NCBI GenBank assembly: GCA_013176395.1
Contig: JABMLP010000006.1
Span: 62,001 to 126,000 of the forward strand
Length of the DNA: 64,000 nucleotides
Direction: 5' to 3'
Origin: Venturia oleaginea
Lineage: Eukaryota; Ascomycota; Dothideomycetes; Venturiales; Venturiaceae
The stretch's first letter is position 1. Each line of letters starts with the position of its first letter. Shown one piece after another: positions 1 to 11,924 of the stretch. Position numbers and translations under genes: made by a program. Below the pieces are notes generated by a model that saw only the letters and a program-made list of their open reading frames with translations, was not told the DNA's origin and did no database searches.

Positions 1-177
1 TGGAGTGTTATTTCATAGATTTGTAGACGAAGATTTGGCTGCTCTACGTCAGCCTTACTGTGTGTGACACTCGGGTGAAAATTGATGGCTTGTATTAGCG
101 GGCACTGGCTTTTCTGGTGCGTCACTATTAGATACAGATGTCAATATTCGCAGGACATATTTATATAACTTATTGAA

Positions 178-223
178 AATAACGTGTTCCACCACCGAGC
201 TGGTCAACCCACCGAGCTGGTCA
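178..223 (+). repeat. Left terminal inverted repeat of transposon copy 1
   Basis: This 46-bp stretch is the exact reverse complement of 1596-1641. It contains the motif CCACCGAGCTGGTCA twice in direct orientation, so each element end carries a doubled subterminal motif, a likely transposase binding array. The outermost TA (180-181) is probably the target duplication and the element proper starts with ACGTG. Confidence 0.9.
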
Positions 224-1637
224 AAAAGGCTTGGCACGACCAACTCATGTTACGACTCTTCAATTTAATCGCTATTAACAATAGATTCTAAGTCCGTCGT
301 GCTGCTATCTGATTCAGAAGATATCTCGATATCTTTTTTACAAGTTCGCGCATTATGCCCAGTTGCGCCGCAGTTCCTACAGCGCCGTTGAGTTGGTCGG
401 GCTATTTCTTGACCACCACTACCACGAGCCTTCTTTGATCCCTGAGGCGCGACAGACGCCTCGGCAGCTACCTGCGCTGCTACAGTCCCATACTCTATAG
501 TACCACCTTGCTGGATCCACTTCCTTTTGCGCGATTTTCGCTTTGTCATTACTGCCAATTGCTCTTCACGCTCGCGGTTGCGCGCAACAAGTAGAGCGTT
601 TTGGTGTAGCATCAATTCAGCGCCCTGGACAAGCTAGGAAAAGCCTGCCTGCGCAGTAACTGGTGACCGAGTAAAGAACTCGCTTACGAGCTTGGAGTCT
701 TCGACTGCCACGACGTCTCCTGCGGTGGGGGTGCTGGTGGGGTACGTAGCCGTACTTCAAGGCGATCCAATACCACCTCCGCGTTGATAGGGACTAGCCC
801 TACCATCTCAAAAGCCTTTCGACAGTTCTCTTCTGTAAACACGTCGAAAAACGCGTCTTTGAAGGCCGGGAGGAGGCCTTCTTTGTTGATATGGTAGACG
901 CGTCGGCGTGCCAAGTCTCGAACTCGTTGAGAGTACTTGCACTTCAACGGCGAGAAGCAGACCACATCAAGCCGCTGGAGGATATGCGATGAATGAGGTG
1001 GCATACAGAGCGTTATGATCTTATGTTCGAAGCAGTAGTCCTTGAAATCCTGGTTGAGGTGGCTCTCATGGTCGTCCAAGATGAGCAGCCTATACCCCCC
1101 CCACTTGACGCGCCTTTGTATACGCGTCAAAGTGCTTCAACCACTCAAGATCAAGCGCGTTGTTTGTCCAGCCGTTCTCAGAGACCGAGAGCTTCCAATT
1201 CCGTGGTATATCTGCCTCCTCATACCACGCAGAGATGTGAACGCGTCCTTTGTAGATAATGAATGGCGGGGTCGCATACCCAGCGGCGCAGATGCTCTGG
1301 ATAACTGTAACCCACTCGCGGTCGAGGATGTATTGGACAATTGTCTGCTCTTCAGTCGTAGTGAGCTTGTGTTGGGCGTTGCGAGTATCTAGGCGATACG
1401 TGATTCCGTTGTATCGGCTAGTCAATGTTGAAGGAGGTACATCAAAAGCTTTAGCAGCGCGCCGGAGGCTTCGGAATTGGTGGGTGTTATAGGCAGAAAG
1501 GGCAAGCTGAATTCTGCCTTCTCTGTTAGATAATTGCGCATGTTGTTGTTGAGACATATCGTGTTAATGAGGGAGTTGGTCGTCTTGGCAGAAACTGACC
1601 AGCTCGGTGGGTTGACCAGCTCGGTGGTGGAACACGT
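182..1637 (-). mobile_element. Fot1/pogo-like DNA transposon, internally deleted copy 1
   Basis: The element is bounded by long perfect inverted repeats and a TA dinucleotide on each side (180-181 and 1638-1639), the target duplication expected of Tc1/mariner-pogo elements. It is about 1.46 kb, shorter than full Fot1-type elements of roughly 1.9 kb. The only gene inside is a broken minus-strand transposase. Compared with the second copy-type element at 26.4-29.1 kb, the segment between the N-terminal helix-turn-helix region and the REWVT block is missing. The copy could only move with transposase supplied elsewhere. Confidence 0.85.
265..1557 (-). pseudogene. Broken pogo/Fot1-type DDE transposase
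   Basis: Three minus-strand blocks make up a transposase relic. 1557-1090 has the N-terminal Psq/CENP-B-type DNA-binding start, then jumps from QYILD directly to REWVTVIQ, so about 110 residues including the first catalytic Asp (NFDETGF in the related copy at 26.9 kb) are lost. 1130-684 carries the second Asp (LLILDDHESH) and the third (ILQRLDVVCF). 615-265 ends with a CCHC zinc knuckle (CRNCGATGHNARTC). The first two blocks differ in frame at a run of eight G (minus strand, 1095-1102), consistent with one extra G. Not functional as read. Confidence 0.85.
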
Positions 1638-1641
1638 TATT
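1596..1641 (-). repeat. Right terminal inverted repeat of transposon copy 1
   Basis: Perfect 46-bp mirror of the left end, with the same doubled CCACCGAGCTGGTCA motif. The TA at 1638-1639 is the matching target-site duplication. Confidence 0.9.
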
Positions 1642-1903
1642 GAAAGAATACATTATTCTTCAATCAAGATCCACATCACTGACTCCAAAATCCCACAAAA
1701 ATCAGCAATTTATTCATCTGCACGACACAACCTCAACTCTCAAAACTTATGATGGATGGACAACCCACAAACAAATGATTAAAATCCAGACTTCCCATTT
1801 TTTGATTCAAACAATATTCGATATTTAAGAATTTCCCATTCACTAAGAGTCCCCTTGGTGTAAGCTCAATCCAGCAGTTCCAATGGCCTTCCCGGCAAAA
1901 ACT

Positions 1904-2010
1904 AACTCCTTAACTAGGTAGTCGGTTATCACGTCGGTCTCATACTTAAAGTATGAACATTCATAGAATGTGCGATCCGAAGGCCGCGAGTTCGATTCTC
2001 GCAGGAGACA
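1904..2010 (+). tRNA. tRNA-like sequence with possible intron, anticodon perhaps CAT
   Basis: The 3' half is canonical: variable loop AGGCC, T stem GCGAG/CTCGC around TTCGATT (a good B box) and acceptor strand AGGAGAC with discriminator A. Upstream, CTCATA would give a CAT anticodon with U33, followed by about 30 nt that could be an intron, then TCCGA pairing four of five bases with TCGGT. The 5' acceptor AACTCCT pairs only five of seven positions and the D arm is poor. It may be an intron-containing tRNA-Met, a decayed tRNA or a tRNA-derived SINE head. Confidence 0.4.
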
Positions 2011-2731
2011 TGTTATATTATCAAGACTGACGATGTCAGTATCCGTATCTTTCTTTTTGGCGTTTTCTCTGTGGAGGGAGGAGGGGGAGCGTGTCGCACG
2101 GAGGAATTGTAGGAAGGCGCGATTGTTTTTCTTGTTCGTTGATGAGTGTTTTTCGTGCTATGGGTAGGTTGCTATGAGTTCTGAGAATGGATGTTGTGCC
2201 TTTGTATCGAGTTTGGAATATTTGGTGTGCCACTGCCACTATCGATTGAGGGTGATGCTCCATGGCAGTCCTCATTTTCATTCTGCCACGCAGCTCTTTG
2301 AAACGGATTCACCAAAAAGTTGTCACAAACTTAAGCGAGACGCACAATATTGAGTGAGAGAAAAACCAATTGTACTTTTCTAGTGGTAGTAGTATCTAAG
2401 TGTCCTCCTTTGTGTCCTGCACATGAAGGGTTTCTTCTTCTTCGTTCGCGATTCTATACGCTTCCATCAGTCTCCATCCACTATGATTATGGTGAATCAT
2501 GAAGGCCGTGAATAAATATCCATCCTAAAATACCCAAGGATCTGCTGGCAGAAATGACCAAAAAGAAAGCGATCGCTATCCAAAGCGTCGAGGGTATCCA
2601 TCATCCTCGTATCCCAAACAGTATTGCTAGAAGTACAGAAACGGCTCGTCGCAAGACGATGCGGCGGTAACAGAATTAGTGGTGTTTTTGTTGTTTCGAT
2701 AAGTGAAAAAAAAAAGCTAGGAGCCGAAAAA

Positions 2732-5112
2732 TCAGAGCCGCAGCTCATCAACATCAGGGTTGAAGATGTTGTCAGGGATCCAGGGACCTCGCTCATCAGC
2801 CGTGGCGCCGTGCAATGCCTCCGCCCTCGTGAGCATCTGCACATCCAAGTCGGTAACATACGCCTTACCATCACCACCAGGCAACCGCATGCGCACTTCA
2901 AACTGCGAGTCCAACATCATGTCGTCCTTCCACAGCCGTCTCTCACCGTCATACACGCAGAGCACTCTTTTCTTCATCTTCATCTTCTCCGCATGGCATC
3001 CCCAGGACGAAGGATAATTCTTTCTCTTCTTGCGTCCGTTTCCGGATGTCTGACAAGCGTGGTCGACACCGCCCTTTGAGAAAGTGAGACCGACTCGCCG
3101 ACCGCCCGAGATTTTCGTGATGCGACTAGCGTTGTTGTGGAGTGCGGAGGTGGAGTTGCTGCCTCCATGTGCTGCTGCGCCATTCTTCTTGCCACCCCTG
3201 ATCGTTCCCTTGCTGGATCGTGGGTTCCGCGTTCCATACGTGGTATCTGCCGCGTCATCGTTGTCGACGTGTTCTTCTTCTTCCTCATCTTCGACATCGT
3301 CATACGAATTTGTGCCATACTCCTCGGTACCCGAAAGTCCATGCACCTCAAGTATTTCCTTGACACTGGCATCATCCGAGATGGAAGCAAGGTTCTTCTG
3401 ATTGATACCTTCAGCCGGGTCGATCTGCTGGACCACTCGCAGCACACAGTCGTCCAGATGCTCGTAGAATTCTTGGGCGTTCGCAAAGGTCACGGAGCAA
3501 GTTGAGCAGGTACCAGCGGAGTTGTTTTGTGCTGCGCTGCTGAACCCCTTCTTGCCAGAGATTGGGCTCTTCCTTCGAGCATTTGGTGGTGTTTGCTCAA
3601 CCCCGTGGACCGAAGTAAGATGCCGCTTGAAGACATCGGCGCGATTGAAGCTTTTCTCTGCTGCAGATCCCGAGCCTGGGCAAAACCCGCACACCATAGT
3701 TCCCTTGTAATGCGTCAGTGTGTGCCGGTTTTTGTCGTACTTGCGTGCGAAACCTTTGACATGGTACTCGCAGGTCTGGATGGGGCACTTCTCAGGTCGC
3801 TCCGTTTGGTGCGTGAGCATATGGGCTTTCAAGTCCTTGAATGAACGACCACAGTCCGGGATTGGGCAGATACCTTTGTCTTTGTCTTCCTGGGATATCT
3901 CGAAGCTGTCACTGCGTCGGCTGGAATGGGAGTGTCGAGAGTGGGCGGAGGATGTAGATGGTCGACGGCCGGTTGGATATGCGTATGGGTGGTATTGTGC
4001 GGTGCCGAGATATGGCGATTGAGCCGGCGATGGCTTGACCTTACCGATATGGCTTCGAACTGAGGCTTGGGATGGAGCTGGGGAAGGTGGCTTCTGTTGG
4101 AAGAGTCTTGGGGACAATGCGGCTGTAGGATCGGGGTATTGAAAAGATAATGATGCACCGAACGGGCTCAAGCTCAAGGGGTCTGGAAGAGTGGGTCAGT
4201 GAATGATCTCTCGAACAAAGTGGAATTGCAAGCAGGAAACCAACAAGAAGAAGAGCGTAACGGCGGATTGAAAGAGCGAGCAGAATGATTTGAAAAAGGT
4301 GACGGAATTGACTCGGGAGACGCTGCAACCATCGCGTTCACAGGGTCCGTGAGGGGCGTTATTGGCGGAGGGTAGATTTGATTCGAAAGAAGTGAATTTC
4401 GTCTCGATCCAGAATATTCACCGTGTCGTGCAGATGCAGGCATTCCTGGCGATTTGAACATGTCGTTGAGTCGCGGTGGAGAGGGAGAACGACCAGGTGA
4501 GTGGGGCGAAACGGGCTGGGTTCTGAGCATTGGTGGGCTGGGAAGTTGCGTTTAGCGGTCCAAGTGAAGACGAGAGGGAGTGGAGGAAGAACTTGAAGCG
4601 ATTGCAGAAGGGGAATAAGGAAATGAATGAGGAAATGAAAGGCCAGATCGAGGGAAAGACGCTGTAGACTTACCAACGAAGCCAGGCATCTTGTCCGTCG
4701 CCATGACAGACTCTCGGTCCATACTCGACGTGAAGTATAGATCTCGGGCAAAGATCTCATGAGAAGACATATCTAGAGCAAGTCTTAGTCCTTGGCTTGG
4801 AGTATTCCATGGCTCGGGATGATGAAACTGGGCGTGTAAATGAGGCGATCCGATAGCTGATGATACTGTGCTGTGTCCCGAGGCTCCTGAGTGGTTGAAG
4901 GTGTATGAATTGGGCATGTCCGTGAAGGCGTCAATGGCTGCGTACGTGTCGGATGTTGACAAAGTAGCATTTCCAAATGTGGCATCAGCATAGACTCCTG
5001 GTGTTAAATAAGATTGGGTTGATGTTGGAAATTCCGAGTATGTGCGGTCGTGAACTGCGAAAGGATCGAAGTTTTGGGCCGCCATCATGGGTGGAAAAGC
5101 AAAAGATGTCAT
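2732..5112 (-). CDS. C2H2 zinc-finger transcription regulator, multi-exon
   Basis: The protein starts at 5112 (MTSFAFPPMMAAQ) and ends at 2732. A Ser/Pro/His-rich N-terminal half is followed, in the last exon, by zinc fingers: CPIPDC..H..H, CPIQTC..H..H, CGFC..H..H and a fourth CSTC..H..C. After these come an acidic run (DDVEDEEEEEHVDNDD) and a conserved C-terminal block ending NPDVDELRL. The second intron is probably 4244-4183 (branch CTGAC, acceptor TTCCAG; donor GTTGGT is weak). The first intron has a strong GTAAGT donor at 4675 but no acceptor gives both a good site and the Ser/Pro-rich frame of 4530-4174, so that junction is unresolved. Probably a nuclear DNA-binding regulator; its targets are unknown. 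The long upstream region fits a regulated gene. Confidence 0.8.
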
Positions 5113-8100
5113 GCTAATGGGTAATATGTCGAATCAAGGTAGCCAGGAGATGTGTAGCTGCGCAGTCGAGATGCCAAAGAACTGCATAAAACGATCAGCT
5201 TCGAGGCAGTGAAGCCGGACGGACGATTGTATTAAGATGGCACAGGGCCAGGATCTCCAGGATTTCGACGATGCATGTGATTGGGCTTGAAAGACAAGGG
5301 AAGGGAGCACGTACGTAAGTTGATGGCTTCAGCAAATCCGGGATGAAATGGTCGCGACGGATGGGATTGATTCTGAGTTGAGATCTGGAGGCGCGTCCGG
5401 ATCTAGATAGCTAGGGAGGACGGGTAGGGAGACGATCGACCAGGAACTCCCGAATACCGCGACAGTCGGGTTTTGAAGGTCGACGACAATCGAGTGGTGA
5501 GGTGTCTGTCAGACAACAGTGATACAGCGCTGATCTGGTCTGCATTCAGGAGCAATTCCTCGGGGGCAAACTTGGCTTTGTATAGAGAATTAGCTATGGG
5601 AGCCGCATCCATGCAGCACGAGCTACAGCGTGTAGGGAGAAAGGGTAGTGACAGGCATTGTGCCTCTGCCTCTGCCTCTGCCTCTGCCTCTGCCTCTGTC
5701 TCTGCCTCTGCCTCTGCCTCTGCCTCTGCCTCTCTGCCTCTGGCCTCCGCCTCTCTCGCTCTCCCCGAGCTTGAGATAGGGCTGGCCGCTGGCTCGTTCG
5801 GCCAAGTCGGTCAAAGGCCCCTGGACGTGCAGAAGGCTTGTAGGGAGCAGGGAGAGTTGCTGCAGAATAGGCGTCGACTACTCCCGAATCATGCTGGCGC
5901 AAGCTCGACACGGCTTTGAGCGTGGTGGTTGACCAGAAGGGTGCCCTAAAAGCGCTGCCAGAGCCCAAACCACCGGGCCCCCTCCCTGTCGCCCATTCGC
6001 CAGTCCACCACCCTGCCACCGCCCGGCTCGGAACGTGGCTGTGTGTGCCCAAAATATCCCGCATAAGAGGCGCAGTCCACCATCCACCTTCTCCAGATTG
6101 AATGCCATACCGCCCACGTCAGTCAAACATAGGTAGATGATGGTCGAGTAGATGATGGCATCCAAATTTCGCATCGCGCAGACAGACGATGGGGTGCAAA
6201 TCGCCGTGCAGTGAATCCACTCGGCGTCCCCAATCCCCACTACTAGCGACCGCTGCTAGCCAGTCAAAGCTTGCCCGCAACTTTGACAGCACACAGCATG
6301 TCATTGAACCCGTCAACCAATGCGCCAATCACCCATTATACGCGAGTAATACAGGATTTTGTCTGGGTAGAGTGGTATTTTTCCGTCAGCTGATTTCAAC
6401 GACCGTGTTATTTTTGCTCAGGCGAGAGGACTTGGCTACTCCGTGAATGCTATTCGCTGAACCTGGTCTCATTATAATCTCAATGTTTTGGCAGCCCCAG
6501 TCAGAATCCCACTTTGTTTTTGACAGTGTACCCCTGTCCCTGCTCAACTAAACTCTTCGTCCCGATGCGTCGAGAAAAGCATGTAGCCAAGCGTTTTGGT
6601 GGCTTTCCGTAGGGCTGACCATCATGGAACTGCCCATGGTAATGAGAATTTATTCATGCACGGCACCTGGCTGATTCGCGAAGTACGTCCATTTCGGTAC
6701 GGGATTCGACCGACTGTCGACCCTTAACCTTTACCACAGAGTCGTTTCGACATGCAGAATCCTTGGTTACTGAGTCTTCCCGTCCGTCACAACGTCTATG
6801 ACATGTCGTTGTCAATTCTTCGAATTCGCGCAAAGAAGGTCTTAGTTTGGCAAAACGCGGTCAAAAACTGGACGAGCTAAGAACGTTGTTATTTCTTCTC
6901 TTCCACAGACGGCGAGTCGGTACACTAGGTCTAGGCACCTCTAGCGAAAGCCTTCACGATAGTTGAGCGTTGCAACGACGGACTGTATGTTGGAGCTATG
7001 CCCTACCATGTCCCTGAGTCCTTGCGACTGACGGTATTGACCACGCGTTGACCATGCTGGTTGTTTCTGAGCCGCCTTTTGCACTGGTGGGGGAAGTTTG
7101 ATAGACAAGCGTGGTGGTTGTGATTGTAATCGTATCATGGACTTCATGCCGACATGACGCCGGATGTTGTATTGTTCGTGTCCGGCCCCCAGTCTCACCT
7201 GTCAACTCGAAGGTGCTCCTATCGCTTCCTCTTGGCTGTTCCGTGCTCGAAGAACTATCAGAGGTTGACATTGGAGGGCAACGGCGCACAGCCCTGTTAA
7301 TCTCCCGTTCGCATCATCTTGCCTACGGAGCATTGGTACGAGTTGCTGGGTTTTGGTTTTTGCGCGGATGACATCTACACGTCCACAGCATGTCTCGGAA
7401 TAGCTGGCTTTGCATAGAAGAGCACCTTCTCATGGCCGTGCCTCCATCGGCGTACCTTGTTAGATCTTGGTGTTCTCCTAGTCACCTTGTCGTACCATGT
7501 TTCTCCTTCATGGAGCCCCACGATTAACCCAAACCCAAAGAAAGGGGTGTTGGACCTTGCTCTGGCGAAGGAGCAATGCCAATATTCTCACGAATCCGAT
7601 GCCATCACGCCTCCTCATGGCAGCTCTTGGGACCAATATAGCCTTTTTATTTGCTTGTACCCTACAGGCCTACAAGAACAACATAGGACTGCACAACCTC
7701 CGTGCCGATCCTTTAATCCTGTTTACGGCAATGCTGTTGGGTGTTGTGAGACAGGACCATTTTTTATTTTGCTTGCCCCATTCTAACCCCAATTTTTGCG
7801 TGTTTGCCAATTCCCACTACCGGCTAGCCCTGACAGCGAACAAGACGACTTCAACCCAAAAAGCAAGTATGTACACGTTTTCTCGAAGACAACAGCGACT
7901 TAGCCCAGACTGTTTCCACTCTCCACCACTTGCCCCAATCCGTATGGCAGAGCATAAGGCGACCGCTAGAGATCCTTCCCGCCCGCCGCTACAATTTTTT
8001 TCTGCGCCATCAGGCCCAGGCGCGGCACTTCGGGATAAGTCAAGGTGCATACAATTACCCAAAACGTGATGGCCACCTGCAGCTCAAGCGAATGGATCAT

Positions 8101-9354
8101 TGATTCGGTGCTGTTGAAACTTCCTGACCAAAAGGTCTCGATAATCGGCAAGCCGGCGTCGGGAGAAAGTCTATATCCTTACCCGGGTCTCGAACGGCCA
8201 TCCGCAGGGTCACAACAGAAGAGAGGGGCGTTGCCATTCTTCTAGACTATCCACGAGCAGATTCCTCGACCCGTCTGGCGTAACCTTGCGAAGCTTGACA
8301 GAACGGCAAAGAGGGAGTCCGTGAAGAACACGGCCCAATTGGGCTTAGACAAGCTTTCCCCTTCGCTTGCCCTTGCTCAATCGTGCAGAGCTGCCAATTC
8401 TGTGCTTCCCGAACACATCTCTCATCCCAAACGATATCCATGCTCGAGGCTCGACTCTACGACTCAACGCTTAGATTTTCACAGACAAATTCAACACAGT
8501 TATCAGGTCACAGGCCCCTTGGTAATACTTTAACGAGATGGCAGGGAGCTTGCCACACCATCCTGGGATGAAGGAGGCCCAATCTACTGGGCACGCATTA
8601 GTCTCATTTGACCCTCTCCGTCCCCAATACCTGGGAAGGGTGGTGGCTTCTGGTCAGGGCTTCTTCCGGATTCGTGACCCTCGCGATAATCCAGGACTGA
8701 GATGGGGTGAGCGTTCCTCGACTGCCTCGTCGCTTGTCACATTCTCTTCCTCCCCTGCCCTCTTCGTACTCCCCGATTCACTGACTATCGACGGTAATAG
8801 TTACCCCGCGCTCCATCGGTGGTTCAGGACCAGAGAAGGTCGGCGATGTGACCACTTCGCCCTAACACGTGCGATAACAGAGACTGGGTGCTCTAAAATG
8901 GTTTGATGCAGCCCTATTCCTAGCGTCGGATCGTCCACCGACTCTCAAAACTCATTAATGGCAGCTCATTGGTTAACGAGTGTGAATAAGTCAATCTTCT
9001 GGGCGTCCGACACGGTGAATTCAGGAGGCTTCGCATGGCATTTGCATCCATAGGGCTACAATATCAACACCATACAAACGCATATGCAAGTGTCACCTCC
9101 ATGATTGAGGCCGTCCCACATAATCCTCCACCAACATAGTTACCTCATTGCTTTCAAGAAATCTCGCCGTCACGGGAACGATTGGATACGCTTCGCCTTG
9201 TTACTTCCGCTTGGAAATGGCGGCAGCATTATTGATATGTTACAGCTTATCAAATTTCCTCGCAAATGCCACGATGCCAACCGCATGGTCGAATTCCCAC
9301 GATGTCTGACAGGAAGCATACACGATGTGAAAAATGCAGCACACTTCACCGCGT
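5113..9354. other. Long gene-poor region upstream of the C2H2 regulator
   Basis: I find no protein family, tRNA or splice-linked exon set in this 4.2 kb. The open frames present are short, overlap in both strands and have no recognisable domain. A hexamer repeat lies at 5661-5742. The stretch separates the divergent or tandem regulators at either side and may hold long 5' leader and control sequence for the zinc-finger gene. A lineage-specific gene or non-coding RNA cannot be excluded without transcripts. Confidence 0.5.
5661..5742 (+). repeat. (TGCCTC)n hexamer microsatellite
   Basis: About thirteen tandem TGCCTC units, interrupted once by TGTCTC and once by a shortened unit, then degenerating into CTCT-rich sequence to about 5760. 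The repeat is pyrimidine on one strand only, and slippage there would change length in steps of six. Confidence 0.95.
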
Positions 9355-10535
9355 CTACAAACTCGATTTCTCCCGAATGGCAATGTCTTGCGATGGCACA
9401 CCCAGATGTTGCCACATATAATGAAACCTGTGTGGAGCATTAGCGCTTGCGTACACTGCCAGCAAGGGACTGCAACTGACCTATCGCTACCAAAGAACGG
9501 CTCTGCTACTCCTTCTTTGTTTGTCACCTGGAACCAAGGGCAACCGAAGGCTTTTCGTGATCAGTAGGCTAGATCTCTCACTTATACAGATTGCAAAGGG
9601 CTCATCATACCTCCCGTATCAAGAGCTTTCTTCGTGATATCATTCAATTTCTTCTTGCACTCTGGAGTATTCGCGCCCTCCATAATCTTCTTCACATCTG
9701 CGTTCGAAAGATGACGTGCTAAACATTCAGCCATCTTGTCGGGCCTGGAAAGGTCCCAGTGGTCCTCCCACATAGCCTTCCAAAGCTCGCCAAAGACAAC
9801 CTCATACTTCTCAGCCGGGTAGTTGACCTTCATGAAGGTCATGCATCGTTGAGGCTATCTGGTCAGCTTCAGCTGGACGGGCTAAAGAACGATCATCATA
9901 CCAGGAGCGAGAGAATCGGAAAGAAAGGGGGAGTTTCGAAATTGACACCAAAGTATCTCTGAGCTCGCTTGCTGTCGAAGGCTGTGTACTTGGCTTTATT
10001 TGCATTCTTCCACGGCGGCTCGTTTCCTTGCCAAGAGATCAGTATGGTCACCTCTTTATTTCAATTGGCGAAATCTCTAACCACTACCGACCATAATACC
10101 ACCACTTGGCTTGTCAGTCTTTGCCTCGCTGTGAGGGTTAAGAATGTGGTAACCCACAGAAATACTGGAAATATCCTAGTAGAGGGTTAGCTTTGATATG
10201 AACAAGAGCTGGCTCGCGTCTTACTCCACTTCTACATTATATTGTTTGAGAAGCTCTCGATTCTTCAACATATATAGCAATGCGAAATAGGAATAAGGAG
10301 ACACCTTGTACCTGTTAGCAGCAATATCTGATTGACAGACGAGGATACATACGCAGTCTAGATAGCAATCCTACAATGAATGCACTCCTTAGTATAACAT
10401 AATTTATCAGGTTCAAAGAACTGTTCGCAGGTTTGAACAACTCCACAACATATCCAAGTTCTGAAAGACTTGGATATATTCTCTCAAATTTATCAACCGA
10501 AATCGCAAGGGACAACGCACAATTTTGCCAGCCAT
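9355..10535 (-). CDS. Glutathione S-transferase kappa / DsbA-like thioredoxin-fold protein, nine exons
   Basis: Splicing gives a 221-residue protein, close to the usual 220-230 for GSTK. Exons on the minus strand: 10535-10521, 10370-10353, 10304-10225, 10175-10158, 10104-10082, 10026-9902, 9854-9611, 9550-9481, 9427-9355. The sum is 666 nt and every junction keeps frame. Landmarks are MAGKI-DCYLDC-VSPYSYFAL at the N-terminus (active-site Ser in SPYSYFA), GSGNEPPW, KAKYTAFDSKRAQ, PQRCMTFMK, and the C-terminal AFGCPWF..EPFFGSDR signature. Kappa enzymes conjugate or reduce with glutathione, usually in mitochondria or peroxisomes. Several exons are tiny (15, 18, 18 and 23 nt). It shares a 363-bp promoter with the divergent SDR gene, suggesting joint stress control (inference). 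Confidence 0.88.
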
Positions 10536-10898
10536 CTTGACGTGAATCTGAAAGCAGAAGATCAGTAACAGTAACGAAGAGCGTGATATTCGTGGGGAAT
10601 TTGAATGACTTAATCTTGTTGTCGTTGTTGTTTCGGACCACGAGCTCCACGTCCACAAATCTCACCGAGGTCTGTTTCATCAGTTCACTAATCCCACCAC
10701 GACTTCTACAAGCGTCATTCCCCACATTGTAAGACAGAATTCGAGGTATCTTGAACCCAACAACCTTGATTACATAGGATACCAGGTCTTGCGGCTTAAA
10801 ATTGAATTCAAAAATGGGCCATTGATGTCGAGGCAGCATCACGACTTGGGCAATGCCATTCCCTCGAACTTGGGCCTTTCCCGAACGATTTTTTTATC
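10536..10898. promoter_or_regulatory. Bidirectional promoter between GSTK and SDR genes
   Basis: The 363 bp between two divergently placed start codons must hold both promoters and both leaders. No unambiguous TATA box is visible. The arrangement is the basis for suggesting co-regulation. Confidence 0.5.
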
Positions 10899-11924
10899 AT
10901 GGCTGGCAGAGAGGTCGCCCTCATTGTTGGCGCAAGCAGAGGGATCGGACGGCAAGTTGCCATTGACCTCGCAAAGTATGTCAGGTCCTAGATCACATAG
11001 CACTTCACGACCCTACTAACTGTCTAGGAACGGCTATGCTGGTACGTAACTCCAAAGCTCTAGGCGGCGCACACAGCTGATATTAGAATAGTGGTAGTCG
11101 CCGCCAAAACCACCTCCGATGCCTCCCAATGCAAGTCCTTCCCTCCAGACCCAAACTCCCAAGCCTCGACGATCAGCACCGTTGCTCGCGAAATCAAAGA
11201 AGCAGGAGGAGAAGCTACAGCGATACCAGTGGACACAAGAGATTATGAAAGCGTCCATAACATGGTCAACGAGACTGTAAAAAGATACGGCAGGCTGGAC
11301 GTTCTGATCTACAACAGCGGCGCAATATGGTGGTCCTCCGTAGAAAAGACACCAATGAAGCGATTCCAGCTCATGCAACGTGTAAACGTAGAGGGACTAT
11401 ACGGCACAATACAAGCCTCGCTCTCCCATTTCGCGAAACAAGGCTGGAAAGGTCGGATCATCGTTGTCTCACCACCAATCTACTCCCGTTTTTTCAGAGG
11501 CAAAACGGCATATGCTATGGGGAAAGTAGGAATGTCGGTCTTGACGAAGGGATTGGCAATGGATTGGGAACGAGAAGGAAAGACAGGCATGGCTATAACT
11601 AGTATCTGGCCTGCGGCGGCCATCGAGAGTGCCGCGACGCAGAATCCGCAGACGGATCGGAGGGAGTTAAGGAAGGCCACAATCTATTCGGATGCTATAC
11701 TCGCTATGCTAAGAGCGCCGGTTGCTGAGGTTAATGGAGCTCTGGAACTCGATGAGGATTTTTTGAGGAAGACTGGGGTCACGGATTTTGCTAAATATGC
11801 GCTTGTTGAAGGTGCACATCCTAGACGGATCATGCCGGCAGAGTTTCCGAAATTGAGAGTTGCAGAGCAGGATGACGAGGGCACAAGGATGGATAGTGCT
11901 AAGCTGAGAGAATCCAAGATTTGA
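10899..11924 (+). CDS. HSDL2-like short-chain dehydrogenase/reductase
   Basis: Exons 10899-10975, 11028-11041 and 11092-11924 join in frame to 307 residues. The N-terminus reads MAGREVALIVGASRGIG, giving the GxxxGxG cofactor loop. Asn in YNSGA, Ser in VVSPP and the YAMGK catalytic Tyr/Lys pair complete the SDR site. The long C-terminal part after the Rossmann domain resembles HSDL2-type enzymes without the SCP2 domain. The 14-nt middle exon is needed to keep the glycine motif linked to the second strand (KNGYAVVVAAK). The substrate cannot be read from sequence; acyl or steroid-like substrates in peroxisomes or mitochondria are family expectation only. It is divergent from the GSTK gene. Confidence 0.88.

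Noticed and set aside
4174..4530. Separate small gene inside the zinc-finger locus
   Set aside because: The Ser/Pro-rich frame continues by a plausible intron (4244-4183) into the zinc-finger exon, so it is more likely an internal exon.
5473..6064. Opposing frames across the TGCCTC repeat encoding Ser-Ala or Arg-Gly/Gln repeats
   Set aside because: The open frames are produced by the hexamer repeat itself, in several frames and both strands.
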